64,000 bases of DNA, taken from Cohnella sp. CFH 77786. Its GTDB lineage: Bacteria; Bacillota; Bacilli; Paenibacillales; Paenibacillaceae. Shown here one piece after another: positions 56,011-64,000 of the stretch; within the stretch, counting starts at the first letter, position 1, and each line of letters begins with the position of its first letter. The notes under the pieces were generated by a model. The model saw nothing but the letters and a program-made list of their open reading frames with translations, was not told the origin of the DNA and ran no database searches. The translations under genes were made by a program, and so were the position numbers. The stretch is taken from the NCBI RefSeq assembly GCF_019400745.1, contig NZ_WJIB01000002.1:124001-188000 (forward strand), given 5' to 3'.

Positions 56011-57768
56011 ATGATCGTAAAGGGAAGAAAATTGTCATTCGTCCTAAGTGTATTGTGCCTGGTACTCGTTATATCGGCATGCAGCGGCGGCAGCAACGAC
56101 GCCAAGAACACGTCGTCGGCTTCGAATAGTCCATCTGGCAGCTCCGGCTCCGAACAACTTCCGGAACTGACGATCGACGTACTTTCCATGCTGACTGACT
56201 ACGCCGGCCCGCAAGAGGGTTGGTTCGCCAAGATCGTCAAAGACAAGTTCAATATCAAACTCAATCTCGTTAACAGCACGGGAGAAGTGGTTCCTTCCCG
56301 GATGGCTTCGGGCGACCTGGGCGATCTTGTCGTGTTCGGGAACGAGAATAGAAAAGAGTATTCGGATTCGATTCAAGGCGGCTTGCTGCTGGATTGGACC
56401 AAGGACGGCCTGCTGGACAAGTACGGGACGAACATTAAGAAATACGCAAGCAAGGGAATTGAAGCGAACATGAAGATGTTCGGCGACGGCAAGCACGTTT
56501 ACGGCATCGGTGAATCGGTCGGTGACGGCGAAGGCTCGTCCGAGCTGAATAAATTGACGATGGGGCCGAGTATCCGTTGGGACCTGTATCAGAAGCTGGG
56601 CAGCCCGAAGATTACGAAGCTGGAGGATTATTTGCCTCTCCTGAAGAAGATGCAGGAGCTGGAGCCGAAGAGCGACTCCGGCCGGAAAACATACGGGTTC
56701 TCGTTGTGGTCGGATTGGGACGGCAACTTCATGAATCTGGCGAGAACCATCGGATCCTACTACGGCTATCAGGGCGGCGACGGCTTCAATCCGGGCGATA
56801 TGCTCCTGGTATCCGCGACGGAACCCAAATACCAAGGCCTTCTCGACGAGAACGGTTACTATATCCAAGGTCTGCAATTCTACAATAAAGCGAATCAGAT
56901 GGGCCTGCTCGATCCGGATTCGGTGACGCAGAAGTTCGGGGACGTTGCCAATAAGCTCAAGGACGGCCAGGTTTTCTTCACTCCGTGGACTTGGCTGGAC
57001 GACACTTACAATACCGAAAATCATACGTCGGCAGGCAAGGGCATCATGCCCGTGCCGTTCGCGGAAGAGAAGGCAATTACGTTCGGCTATACTCCGTATG
57101 GCGGCGAACGTAAATGGGCGATCGGCGCCAAAGCGAAAGATCCGGCCCGCGTCCTCATGTTGATTGACTGGTTGTACTCGCCCGAAGGCATGATGGTGCT
57201 CCAAAACGGACCCAAGGGCCTTACTTGGGATCTCAAGGATGGCAAACCGTACGTGACCGAATTCGGATGGAAGGCGTACCAGAACCCTGACACGGAAGTT
57301 CCGGCCGAATACGGCGGCAACACGTACAAAAACGGCAGTGTGAAAATCAATAACTCCACGCTTAACAGCAATTTGATAAACCCGGAAACCGGCGAACCGT
57401 ATCACCACGACATGTGGTCGTCGACGCTCGACCATCAGCCGAACCCGGTCCTCTCCAGCTGGCGTGAAGCGATGGGCGCCAAGACAATGAACGAATACTA
57501 CACCAAGAACAACATGATCGCCGTAACCAAACAGACTTTCACAGGCGAACCGCCGGTTCAGCTTACTACCGACATCCAGCAGAAGCAGAACGAAGTCGGC
57601 AAAGTGATCAAAGAATTCTCCTGGAAGATGGTCATTGCGAAGAACGACGCCGATTTCAACAAGCTGAAGCAACAAATGATCGAGAAAGCCAAAGGCCTCG
57701 GATACGACGAAGTCCTTGCTTGGGAAGCTGAACAAACGAAGAAGACGGCGTTTGCTCAAAACCCGTAA
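56011..57768 (+). CDS. lipoprotein sugar-binding protein (module 4)
   Basis: 585 residues, lipobox LVISAC near residue 24, Ser/Gly linker, then a large LplA-like solute-binding fold (VSDWDGNFMN-like and WLDDTYNTENHTS segments). ATG at 56011 with GAGGTG upstream. In the same operon as two permeases and the GH43 gene that follows after 19 bases. Confidence 0.93.
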   Translation: MIVKGRKLSFVLSVLCLVLVISACSGGSNDAKNTSSASNSPSGSSGSEQLPELTIDVLSMLTDYAGPQEGWFAKIVKDKFNIKLNLVNSTGEVVPSRMASGDLGDLVVFGNENRKEYSDSIQGGLLLDWTKDGLLDKYGTNIKKYASKGIEANMKMFGDGKHVYGIGESVGDGEGSSELNKLTMGPSIRWDLYQKLGSPKITKLEDYLPLLKKMQELEPKSDSGRKTYGFSLWSDWDGNFMNLARTIGSYYGYQGGDGFNPGDMLLVSATEPKYQGLLDENGYYIQGLQFYNKANQMGLLDPDSVTQKFGDVANKLKDGQVFFTPWTWLDDTYNTENHTSAGKGIMPVPFAEEKAITFGYTPYGGERKWAIGAKAKDPARVLMLIDWLYSPEGMMVLQNGPKGLTWDLKDGKPYVTEFGWKAYQNPDTEVPAEYGGNTYKNGSVKINNSTLNSNLINPETGEPYHHDMWSSTLDHQPNPVLSSWREAMGAKTMNEYYTKNNMIAVTKQTFTGEPPVQLTTDIQQKQNEVGKVIKEFSWKMVIAKNDADFNKLKQQMIEKAKGLGYDEVLAWEAEQTKKTAFAQNP

Positions 57769-57787
57769 CGATTGGGAGTGCAGCTTC

Positions 57788-59299
57788 GTGCAGTATACGA
57801 ATCCGGTTATACCCGGCTTCTATCCCGATCCGAGCATTTGCCGGGTTGGGGAGGATTACTACCTGGTGACCAGCTCTTTCGAGTATTTCCCTGGCGTTCC
57901 TGTCTTTCACAGCAAGGATCTGATCAACTGGCGCCAGATCGGCCATTGTCTCACGAGTGAGCGGCATCTGCCGCTCGCAAACTCTTGGAGCTCGGGCGGG
58001 ATCTTCGCTCCGACGATCCGCCACCATGACGGCTGGTTCTACATGGCGACGACGAACGTTAGCGGGATGGGCAACTTCTATGTTCGAAGCCGAAACCCCG
58101 CCGGACCGTGGTCTGATCCCATTCTCGTTGCACAGGGCGGCATCGATCCGTCTCTCTTGTTCGACGATGACGGGAAAGTGTATTTTCAGTCGACATGCAC
58201 TGGCGATCAGGGCTTAGGCATTTATCAATGCGAGTTCGACATTGCCACCGGCCGCATGTTGACGGAGAGCCGTCTGCTCTGGAAGGGAACGGGCGGAGCG
58301 CATCCGGAAGCGCCTCATCTCTACAAGATCAACGGACTTTATTATTTAATGATTGCGGAAGGCGGGACCGAATACGGCCATATGGTGACCATCGCGAGAA
58401 GCGAAGCTCCCTACGGGCCCTATGTTTCGTGTCCCCATAACCCGATCTTGTCCCACAGAAGCTTAGACAGCAGCATACACGCGACCGGGCATGCGGATCT
58501 AGTACAAGCGCAGGACGGCAGCTGGTGGGCGGTTTTCCTGGGCATCAGGCCCGTATCTTATCCCAAGCGGCATCATTTGGGCAGAGAGACTTTTCTGGCG
58601 CCCGTGTCATGGACGGATGACGGCTGGCCGATCATCGGCCATGGCGGACGCGTCGAATCACTCATGGACGCTCCGCCGATAACGGAAAATCCGTTTCCTC
58701 CTCAGGCAATCCGGGATGATTTTGACGATGAAGCGTTGGGATTGGACTGGACTTTCCTTCGGAATCCGGCGCCCGAAAGCTGGTCGCTGCGTGAGTATCC
58801 AGGGCATCTTATGCTGCGCGGGACGAAGGTTTCTCTTGACGTTGCCGGATCCCCGGCTTTCGTGGGCCGTCGTCTGCGCCATTTGTCATGCGACATCGCC
58901 GTCTCGCTAAATTTCGAACCGACATACGAAGGCGAGGAAGCCGGACTCACGGTGTTTATGAACGAAAGGTATCATTACGATCTGGCCGTAAAGCTGCATG
59001 AGGGACGCAAGACGATCGTATTCCGGCGAACCGTTGGATCGATGAGAACGGAAAGCATGCTGGATTGCTCAGTGGGACCGGTCGTGCTTAAGATTAGGGC
59101 TAAGCCGGAATGGTTTGTTTTCTACGTTCAACAAGAGCAATCTTCCTTTGGAGTGGGCTCGGGAGAAACCCATCTGCTTTCTACGGAAGTGGCGGGCGGA
59201 TTTACGGGGTTATTCATCGCGATGTACGCCGTTTCCGAAGCAGGATCAAGTACGCCGGCGCTCTTCGATTGGTTCGATTATGAGCCTGCGGACGAATAG
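57788..59299 (+). CDS. GH43 beta-xylosidase/alpha-L-arabinofuranosidase
   Basis: 503 residues, cytoplasmic. Base Asp14 (GFYPDPS), modulator Asp in GIDPSLLFDDDG, acid Glu174 (HPEAPHL), and a C-terminal concanavalin-like domain (about 315-500, SPAFVGRRLRH, VAGGFTGLFIAMYA). GTG start at 57788 with GGGAG nine bases upstream; the frame is open from 57716 inside the previous gene. Close paralogue of 21986-23518. Confidence 0.93.
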   Translation: MQYTNPVIPGFYPDPSICRVGEDYYLVTSSFEYFPGVPVFHSKDLINWRQIGHCLTSERHLPLANSWSSGGIFAPTIRHHDGWFYMATTNVSGMGNFYVRSRNPAGPWSDPILVAQGGIDPSLLFDDDGKVYFQSTCTGDQGLGIYQCEFDIATGRMLTESRLLWKGTGGAHPEAPHLYKINGLYYLMIAEGGTEYGHMVTIARSEAPYGPYVSCPHNPILSHRSLDSSIHATGHADLVQAQDGSWWAVFLGIRPVSYPKRHHLGRETFLAPVSWTDDGWPIIGHGGRVESLMDAPPITENPFPPQAIRDDFDDEALGLDWTFLRNPAPESWSLREYPGHLMLRGTKVSLDVAGSPAFVGRRLRHLSCDIAVSLNFEPTYEGEEAGLTVFMNERYHYDLAVKLHEGRKTIVFRRTVGSMRTESMLDCSVGPVVLKIRAKPEWFVFYVQQEQSSFGVGSGETHLLSTEVAGGFTGLFIAMYAVSEAGSSTPALFDWFDYEPADE

Positions 59300-59343
59300 G
59301 TGAACGCGCCGTGTGGCTGTCCCATGAGTCTATAGGCGACTAT

Positions 59344-59391
59344 TAAAAAACCAGCGCACAGTTTCTCAGAGAAACTGTGCGCTGGTTTTTT
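59344..59391. terminator. bidirectional terminator between GH43 and AraC gene
   Basis: AAAAAACCAGCGCACAG and its complement form a 17-bp stem plus A/T flanks on both sides (59351-59367 with 59369-59385). Serves both convergent genes. Confidence 0.93.
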
Positions 59392-59398
59392 GCCCATC

Positions 59399-60259
59399 TT
59401 ATCGATTCAGTCTGTAGGCCTTAGGGGAAAGCCCGTAAGCTTTGGTGAATTGACGGGTGAAATAATTGCTGTCATTAAAGCCGCATTCATAGGAGATTTC
59501 CATAATCGTGCGTTTGGTCTGCTTCAACATTGTACATGCCCGCTCCAAACGAAGCCGTTGCAGATAGGCGATAGGGGTCGTTTGATAATAGGACTGGAAG
59601 ATCCGGTTCAAGTGCCTGACCGAAATATCGGATATTGCCGCAATTTCCTCCAGGGTTATCGGCTCGAGATAATGATCTTCAATATAGGAGATTGCGTTCG
59701 CCAGATGCATCATGTTGCTGTGCATCCCCTTCTCCTGACTGTCGTACTGCCTTGACAAATAGACGACAAGCTCCATAAAACGGGAAATCAGCATCGTCTG
59801 ATACCCCTTAAGTCTGCCGTGATATTCGTCGATCATGGCGGAGATTAGCGATGAGACAAACTCTAAATTAGGGATCGGCAGATTGAGCTTGCTATTATAC
59901 GAGTTAATATTGCGGTAAAACGGTTCCAAAACAAAAAGCGCCTGATAACCGTTGCAGGTCCTAAGATCAGGACCGGCCGACCTCAGCATTTCAGGCCGAT
60001 ACATGATATTGCATATTTTGAAATCATGAGGATCTTTGTAACCGTGGGGGGTTTCGCCGTTTATGACAAATACGTTTCCCTTCTTAATGAAGGAGCTTTC
60101 GGTGTTAACGATATGCGTAGCGTTCCCATTCAACACAATCACGAGTTCGGAGAAGTCGATGTGCCTGTGCAGCTCCACGTCCTGGTCGTGCTCGCCATAA
60201 TGAATAAAGAAAGGGAATTGCTCGTCCTGTGTGAACCATTCCAAGTAGGTAATGCTCAA
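59399..60259 (-). CDS. AraC-family regulator with cupin sensor (module 4)
   Basis: 286 residues. N-terminal cupin domain (HYGEHDQDVELHRHIDFSELVIVLNG, GDVFVINGETPHGY-like) that probably binds a sugar, and a C-terminal double helix-turn-helix (LEEIAAISDISVRHLNRIFQSYYQTTPIAYLQ; ISYECGFNDSNYFTRQFTKAYGLSP). TTG start at 60259 with AAGGGGGGG upstream. The 38-bp element copy B begins 14 bases before its start; on this strand the element contains TTGATT, 17 bases, CATAAT, a plausible promoter. So the element may be its autoregulated promoter and also its operator. Confidence 0.9.
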   Translation of the reverse strand: MSITYLEWFTQDEQFPFFIHYGEHDQDVELHRHIDFSELVIVLNGNATHIVNTESSFIKKGNVFVINGETPHGYKDPHDFKICNIMYRPEMLRSAGPDLRTCNGYQALFVLEPFYRNINSYNSKLNLPIPNLEFVSSLISAMIDEYHGRLKGYQTMLISRFMELVVYLSRQYDSQEKGMHSNMMHLANAISYIEDHYLEPITLEEIAAISDISVRHLNRIFQSYYQTTPIAYLQRLRLERACTMLKQTKRTIMEISYECGFNDSNYFTRQFTKAYGLSPKAYRLNR

Positions 60260-60272
60260 AATGACCCCCCCT

Positions 60273-60310
60273 TGTCTATATTATGCTATTCGATGACTTG
60301 ATAATCAAGG
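60273..60310. promoter_or_regulatory. 38-bp conserved element, copy B, between AraC and GH5
   Basis: TGTCTATATTATGCTATTCG, then ATGACTTGATAATCAAGG, with the perfect palindrome CTTGATAATCAAG. Lies in the divergent promoter region of the AraC and GH5 genes. Confidence 0.7.
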
Positions 60311-60397
60311 ATAACGCTTCGATCAATGATTGCAGGGGGGAGTGACCGGATTATGCTAGTTATTGTCCTGAAGATGAAGGAAATCTTTCGTTTCCTG

Positions 60398-60403
60398 TCA
60401 TAT
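60398..60403 (+). promoter_or_regulatory. probable -10 of secreted GH5
   Basis: TATAAT in CTGTCATATAATCC, about 100 bases before the start; approximate position. Confidence 0.35.
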
Positions 60404-60462
60404 AATCCGGGTGAAAGCAACAATTACAAGGAAGCGTGGTGAATGTCGGTTTCGTGCAATTT

Positions 60463-60476
60463 TGTAAGCGATTACT
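60463..60476 (+). promoter_or_regulatory. CcpA cre-like site in GH5 leader
   Basis: TGTAAGCGATTACT fits the cre consensus. It lies downstream of the putative -10 and 26 bases before the start codon, in roadblock position. Confidence 0.55.
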
Positions 60477-60501
60477 TCATTCTTTCAGGAGGGATTCCAG
60501 G

Positions 60502-62262
60502 ATGTTAAGAACAATTCGTCGTTTAAGGAGCCTGACCGTTTGTGTGCTCGCATTATCTATGGTGCTTGGGTTAGGGATTGGCCATTTGAAGTCCGTATCG
60601 GCTGCAGCGGTATCTCCGTCGCAGGCCTATGTCCAGGCAATGGGCACTGGCTGGAACGTATTTAATACCTTTGACAGCTTTAGAACGGACGACTTCTCGC
60701 TGTCCGATGAGACTTCCTGGGGGCAGCCGAGGGTAACGCAAGAATTGATATTAAACGCCAAAGCCAAAGGCTTCGACAGTATCCGTATACCCATGACCGC
60801 ATACACAAGGTATACTTTAGGCGCTGATGGACACTACGTCTTTAATGAAGCATGGCTGGCAAGATATAAGGAAGTTGTGGACTGGGCCGTTGATGCAGGA
60901 TTCTATGTGATGATCAACCTTCATCACGATTCCTGGTCCTGGCTTTCAGACTGGGATGGAAATACGCAATCAGAGGAATACAAGAGATATGTTGATTTAT
61001 GGACGCAGCTTGCGGATTATTTCAAGGATGAACCCAATACCGTCATGTTTGAGACGATGAATGAGCCTGGATTTAAAACAGCTACAGGGAGTATCACTAC
61101 CCAGGACAAATTGAATATGATTAATCAAGCGGCACATCAGGTGATTCGCAGCTCGGGCGGAAATAATGCAACCAGAATGATTGTCATTCCAACGTACTAT
61201 ACAAGCGCTGATGCCGATAAAGCGGATGCTACGTATAACTTTATTGCCGGTCTGAATGACCCGAACATTATTGCAACCGTACATTTCTACACGGACTGGG
61301 TATTTAGCGCCAATATTGGAATTACCGGCTTTGACGAGCAGCTTTACGACGGTTCCACTCAAACGCCCAGATCAAATATTGATCTGATGCTCAATACCTT
61401 ACAGCAATCCTTAATTTCTAAAGGAGTCGGAGTTGTCATTGGCGAATATGGTTGGTTATCCCCTGATAGCGGAGCGTCAGAGATGCAGCCGGGTGAAAAG
61501 CAGAAATATTTGGAATATCTGAACTATAAGGCGAAGCAATATGGCGTTTGTCCCATGATCTGGCCACCCGCATTTGAGCGAGTTCCGCCATATGACTGGA
61601 TGCCTTCATACGGACCTGTAATAAAAGCAGCGATAGAGGGACAACGCTCTTCTTATGCAACGGGGTTAAATGAAACCTATATCAATGAGAAGGTTACAAG
61701 CGGTATTCAGATTCCGCTTACCCTGAATGGGAATCGCTTTGCAGGCATTGAGGGATTAAAAGAACATAAAGATTACACTTATGATGAACAAACAGCAACG
61801 ATTACTCTTTCCAAAAACTTCGTGAATAAGAAATTCAAAGACGGCGGATACGGCACCATTGCTGATTTCGTTATCAAGTTCTCAGCAGGCGCTGATTGGC
61901 ATCAATATCTAATCAAATATGCTACGCCTGTATTCCAAACGGCGACAGGCACAACAACAGAAGGAATAACGATTCCGGTAACTTATAATGGTTCCAAAGT
62001 AAGACGTGCTGCGGCCTTTGATGAAGCCGGCAACAGAATTGGCGCTACTTCCTGGTTCAAATATATGCATTTTGGAGGCTACCCAGGTGAATTTAGTGCG
62101 GACTATACAAATGGTACATTTAGTTTGACAAGCCGTTTTTTTGACAGTTCCGTACTGGATGGAACGATCAAGATCACGATTGAGTTCTACGACGGGCAAA
62201 TCATTAACTATGCGGTTCAAAAAAATGGAACGGATGTAACAGGAATCGGAGTCGTTAACTGA
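60502..62262 (+). CDS. secreted GH5 (subfamily 4-like) endo-glucanase, divergent cleft
   Basis: Exported, 586 residues. Signal peptide (1-35), GH5 barrel (about 38-385), X2-like Ig domain (about 390-480) and CBM46-like tail (about 485-586). Catalytic residues are kept: Arg in SIRIPM, HH in LHHDSW, acid/base Glu188 (ETMNEPGF), VHFYTDW, nucleophile Glu315 (IGEYGWLS). Differences from the other GH5: WNVFNTFDS replaces WNLGNTLDA, and MIWPPAFERVPPYDW replaces MLWDNGRHFNRTTYQW. I start at the ATG at 60502 (AGGAGGG upstream) because an earlier in-frame start at 60436 would put the cre site in coding sequence and spoil the signal peptide. Confidence 0.92.
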   Translation: MLRTIRRLRSLTVCVLALSMVLGLGIGHLKSVSAAAVSPSQAYVQAMGTGWNVFNTFDSFRTDDFSLSDETSWGQPRVTQELILNAKAKGFDSIRIPMTAYTRYTLGADGHYVFNEAWLARYKEVVDWAVDAGFYVMINLHHDSWSWLSDWDGNTQSEEYKRYVDLWTQLADYFKDEPNTVMFETMNEPGFKTATGSITTQDKLNMINQAAHQVIRSSGGNNATRMIVIPTYYTSADADKADATYNFIAGLNDPNIIATVHFYTDWVFSANIGITGFDEQLYDGSTQTPRSNIDLMLNTLQQSLISKGVGVVIGEYGWLSPDSGASEMQPGEKQKYLEYLNYKAKQYGVCPMIWPPAFERVPPYDWMPSYGPVIKAAIEGQRSSYATGLNETYINEKVTSGIQIPLTLNGNRFAGIEGLKEHKDYTYDEQTATITLSKNFVNKKFKDGGYGTIADFVIKFSAGADWHQYLIKYATPVFQTATGTTTEGITIPVTYNGSKVRRAAAFDEAGNRIGATSWFKYMHFGGYPGEFSADYTNGTFSLTSRFFDSSVLDGTIKITIEFYDGQIINYAVQKNGTDVTGIGVVN

Positions 62263-62283
62263 TTATTTGGAACCAAATCTACG

Positions 62284-62333
62284 ATAAACACAGCGCATTG
62301 TTTCTCTATGAAACAGCGCGCTGTGTTTTTTTG
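62284..62333 (+). terminator. terminator of secreted GH5
   Basis: AAACACAGCGC and GCGCTGTGTTT pair, with an inner TTGTTTC/GAAAC stem, followed by T residues. Confidence 0.88.
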
Positions 62334-62343
62334 CGGAAGGACT

Positions 62344-62381
62344 TGTCCATAATATGCTATCTCACGGCTTTAATATCAAGG
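62344..62381 (+). promoter_or_regulatory. 38-bp conserved element, copy C, upstream of GH51
   Basis: TGTCCATAATATGCTATCTC, then ACGGCTTTAATATCAAGG. Exactly 20 bases later is TACAAT (62402-62407), the same spacing as copy A, about 35 bases before the GH51 start. Confidence 0.7.
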
Positions 62382-62413
62382 ACATCTATGATGTCGTTCT
62401 ATACAATCAGTAG

Positions 62414-63946
<1,533 letters not shown>

Positions 63947-64000
63947 ATAAGATTACAACCTTGAACGTATTTCCATTTGATTAGGTTGCCTAGCAACAAT

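Overview
The window looks like the chromosome of a soil or gut Paenibacillaceae bacterium (Paenibacillus/Cohnella type). Grounds: moderate-to-high GC housekeeping genes with strong AGGAGG ribosome sites and frequent GTG/TTG starts; a B12-dependent (class II) ribonucleotide reductase; several YesM/YesN-type two-component systems next to LplABC-like sugar ABC transporters; a C-terminal FIMAH domain; and a very dense set of plant-polysaccharide glycoside hydrolases. The genus is inference.

Layout. 1-5.8 kb is core genome: the 5' part of a SNF2/RapA-type helicase (minus), then nrdJ, which carries a 376-residue LAGLIDADG intein inserted directly before the catalytic thiyl-radical cysteine. A pair of NrdR-like boxes overlaps its promoter. 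5.9-9.1 kb is an AT-rich island with a frameshifted secreted RHS/WapA-like remnant, two small four-helix membrane proteins that resemble orphan immunity genes, and a repeated terminator-like hairpin. 9.2-15.1 kb (minus) has two tandem secreted GH9 glucanases with different C-terminal modules. 15.6-16.6 kb is a graveyard: the 3' end of an esterase, the 5' end of an MFS transporter and a decayed AraC gene fused tail to tail.

16.7-63.9 kb is one large carbohydrate-utilisation region made of four similar modules. Module 1: kinase, regulator, lone solute-binding protein, GH43, GH42, frameshifted GH95; followed by a secreted GH5 (minus). Module 2: two permeases, solute-binding protein, kinase, regulator, AraC (minus), GH2, GH95. 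Module 3: kinase, regulator, GH78, solute-binding protein, two permeases, GH43. Module 4: two permeases, solute-binding protein, GH43, AraC (minus), secreted GH5, GH51.

How it fits together. Only the two GH9 and two GH5 enzymes have signal peptides, so endo-cleavage occurs outside the cell. Oligosaccharides would be captured by the lipoprotein solute-binding proteins, imported by the permeases (no ATPase is present; a shared ATPase elsewhere is likely), and trimmed in the cytoplasm by the exo-enzymes GH43, GH42, GH2, GH95, GH78 and GH51, none of which has a signal peptide. GH5 with X2-CBM46-like tails plus fucosidase-, galactosidase- and arabinofuranosidase-family enzymes fit fucosylated/arabinosylated xyloglucan; GH78 adds a rhamnosidase activity. 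The substrate is inference. Control appears layered: sensor/regulator pairs, AraC proteins, CcpA-type cre sites, and a 38-bp element found three times in module 4 that may be an operator.
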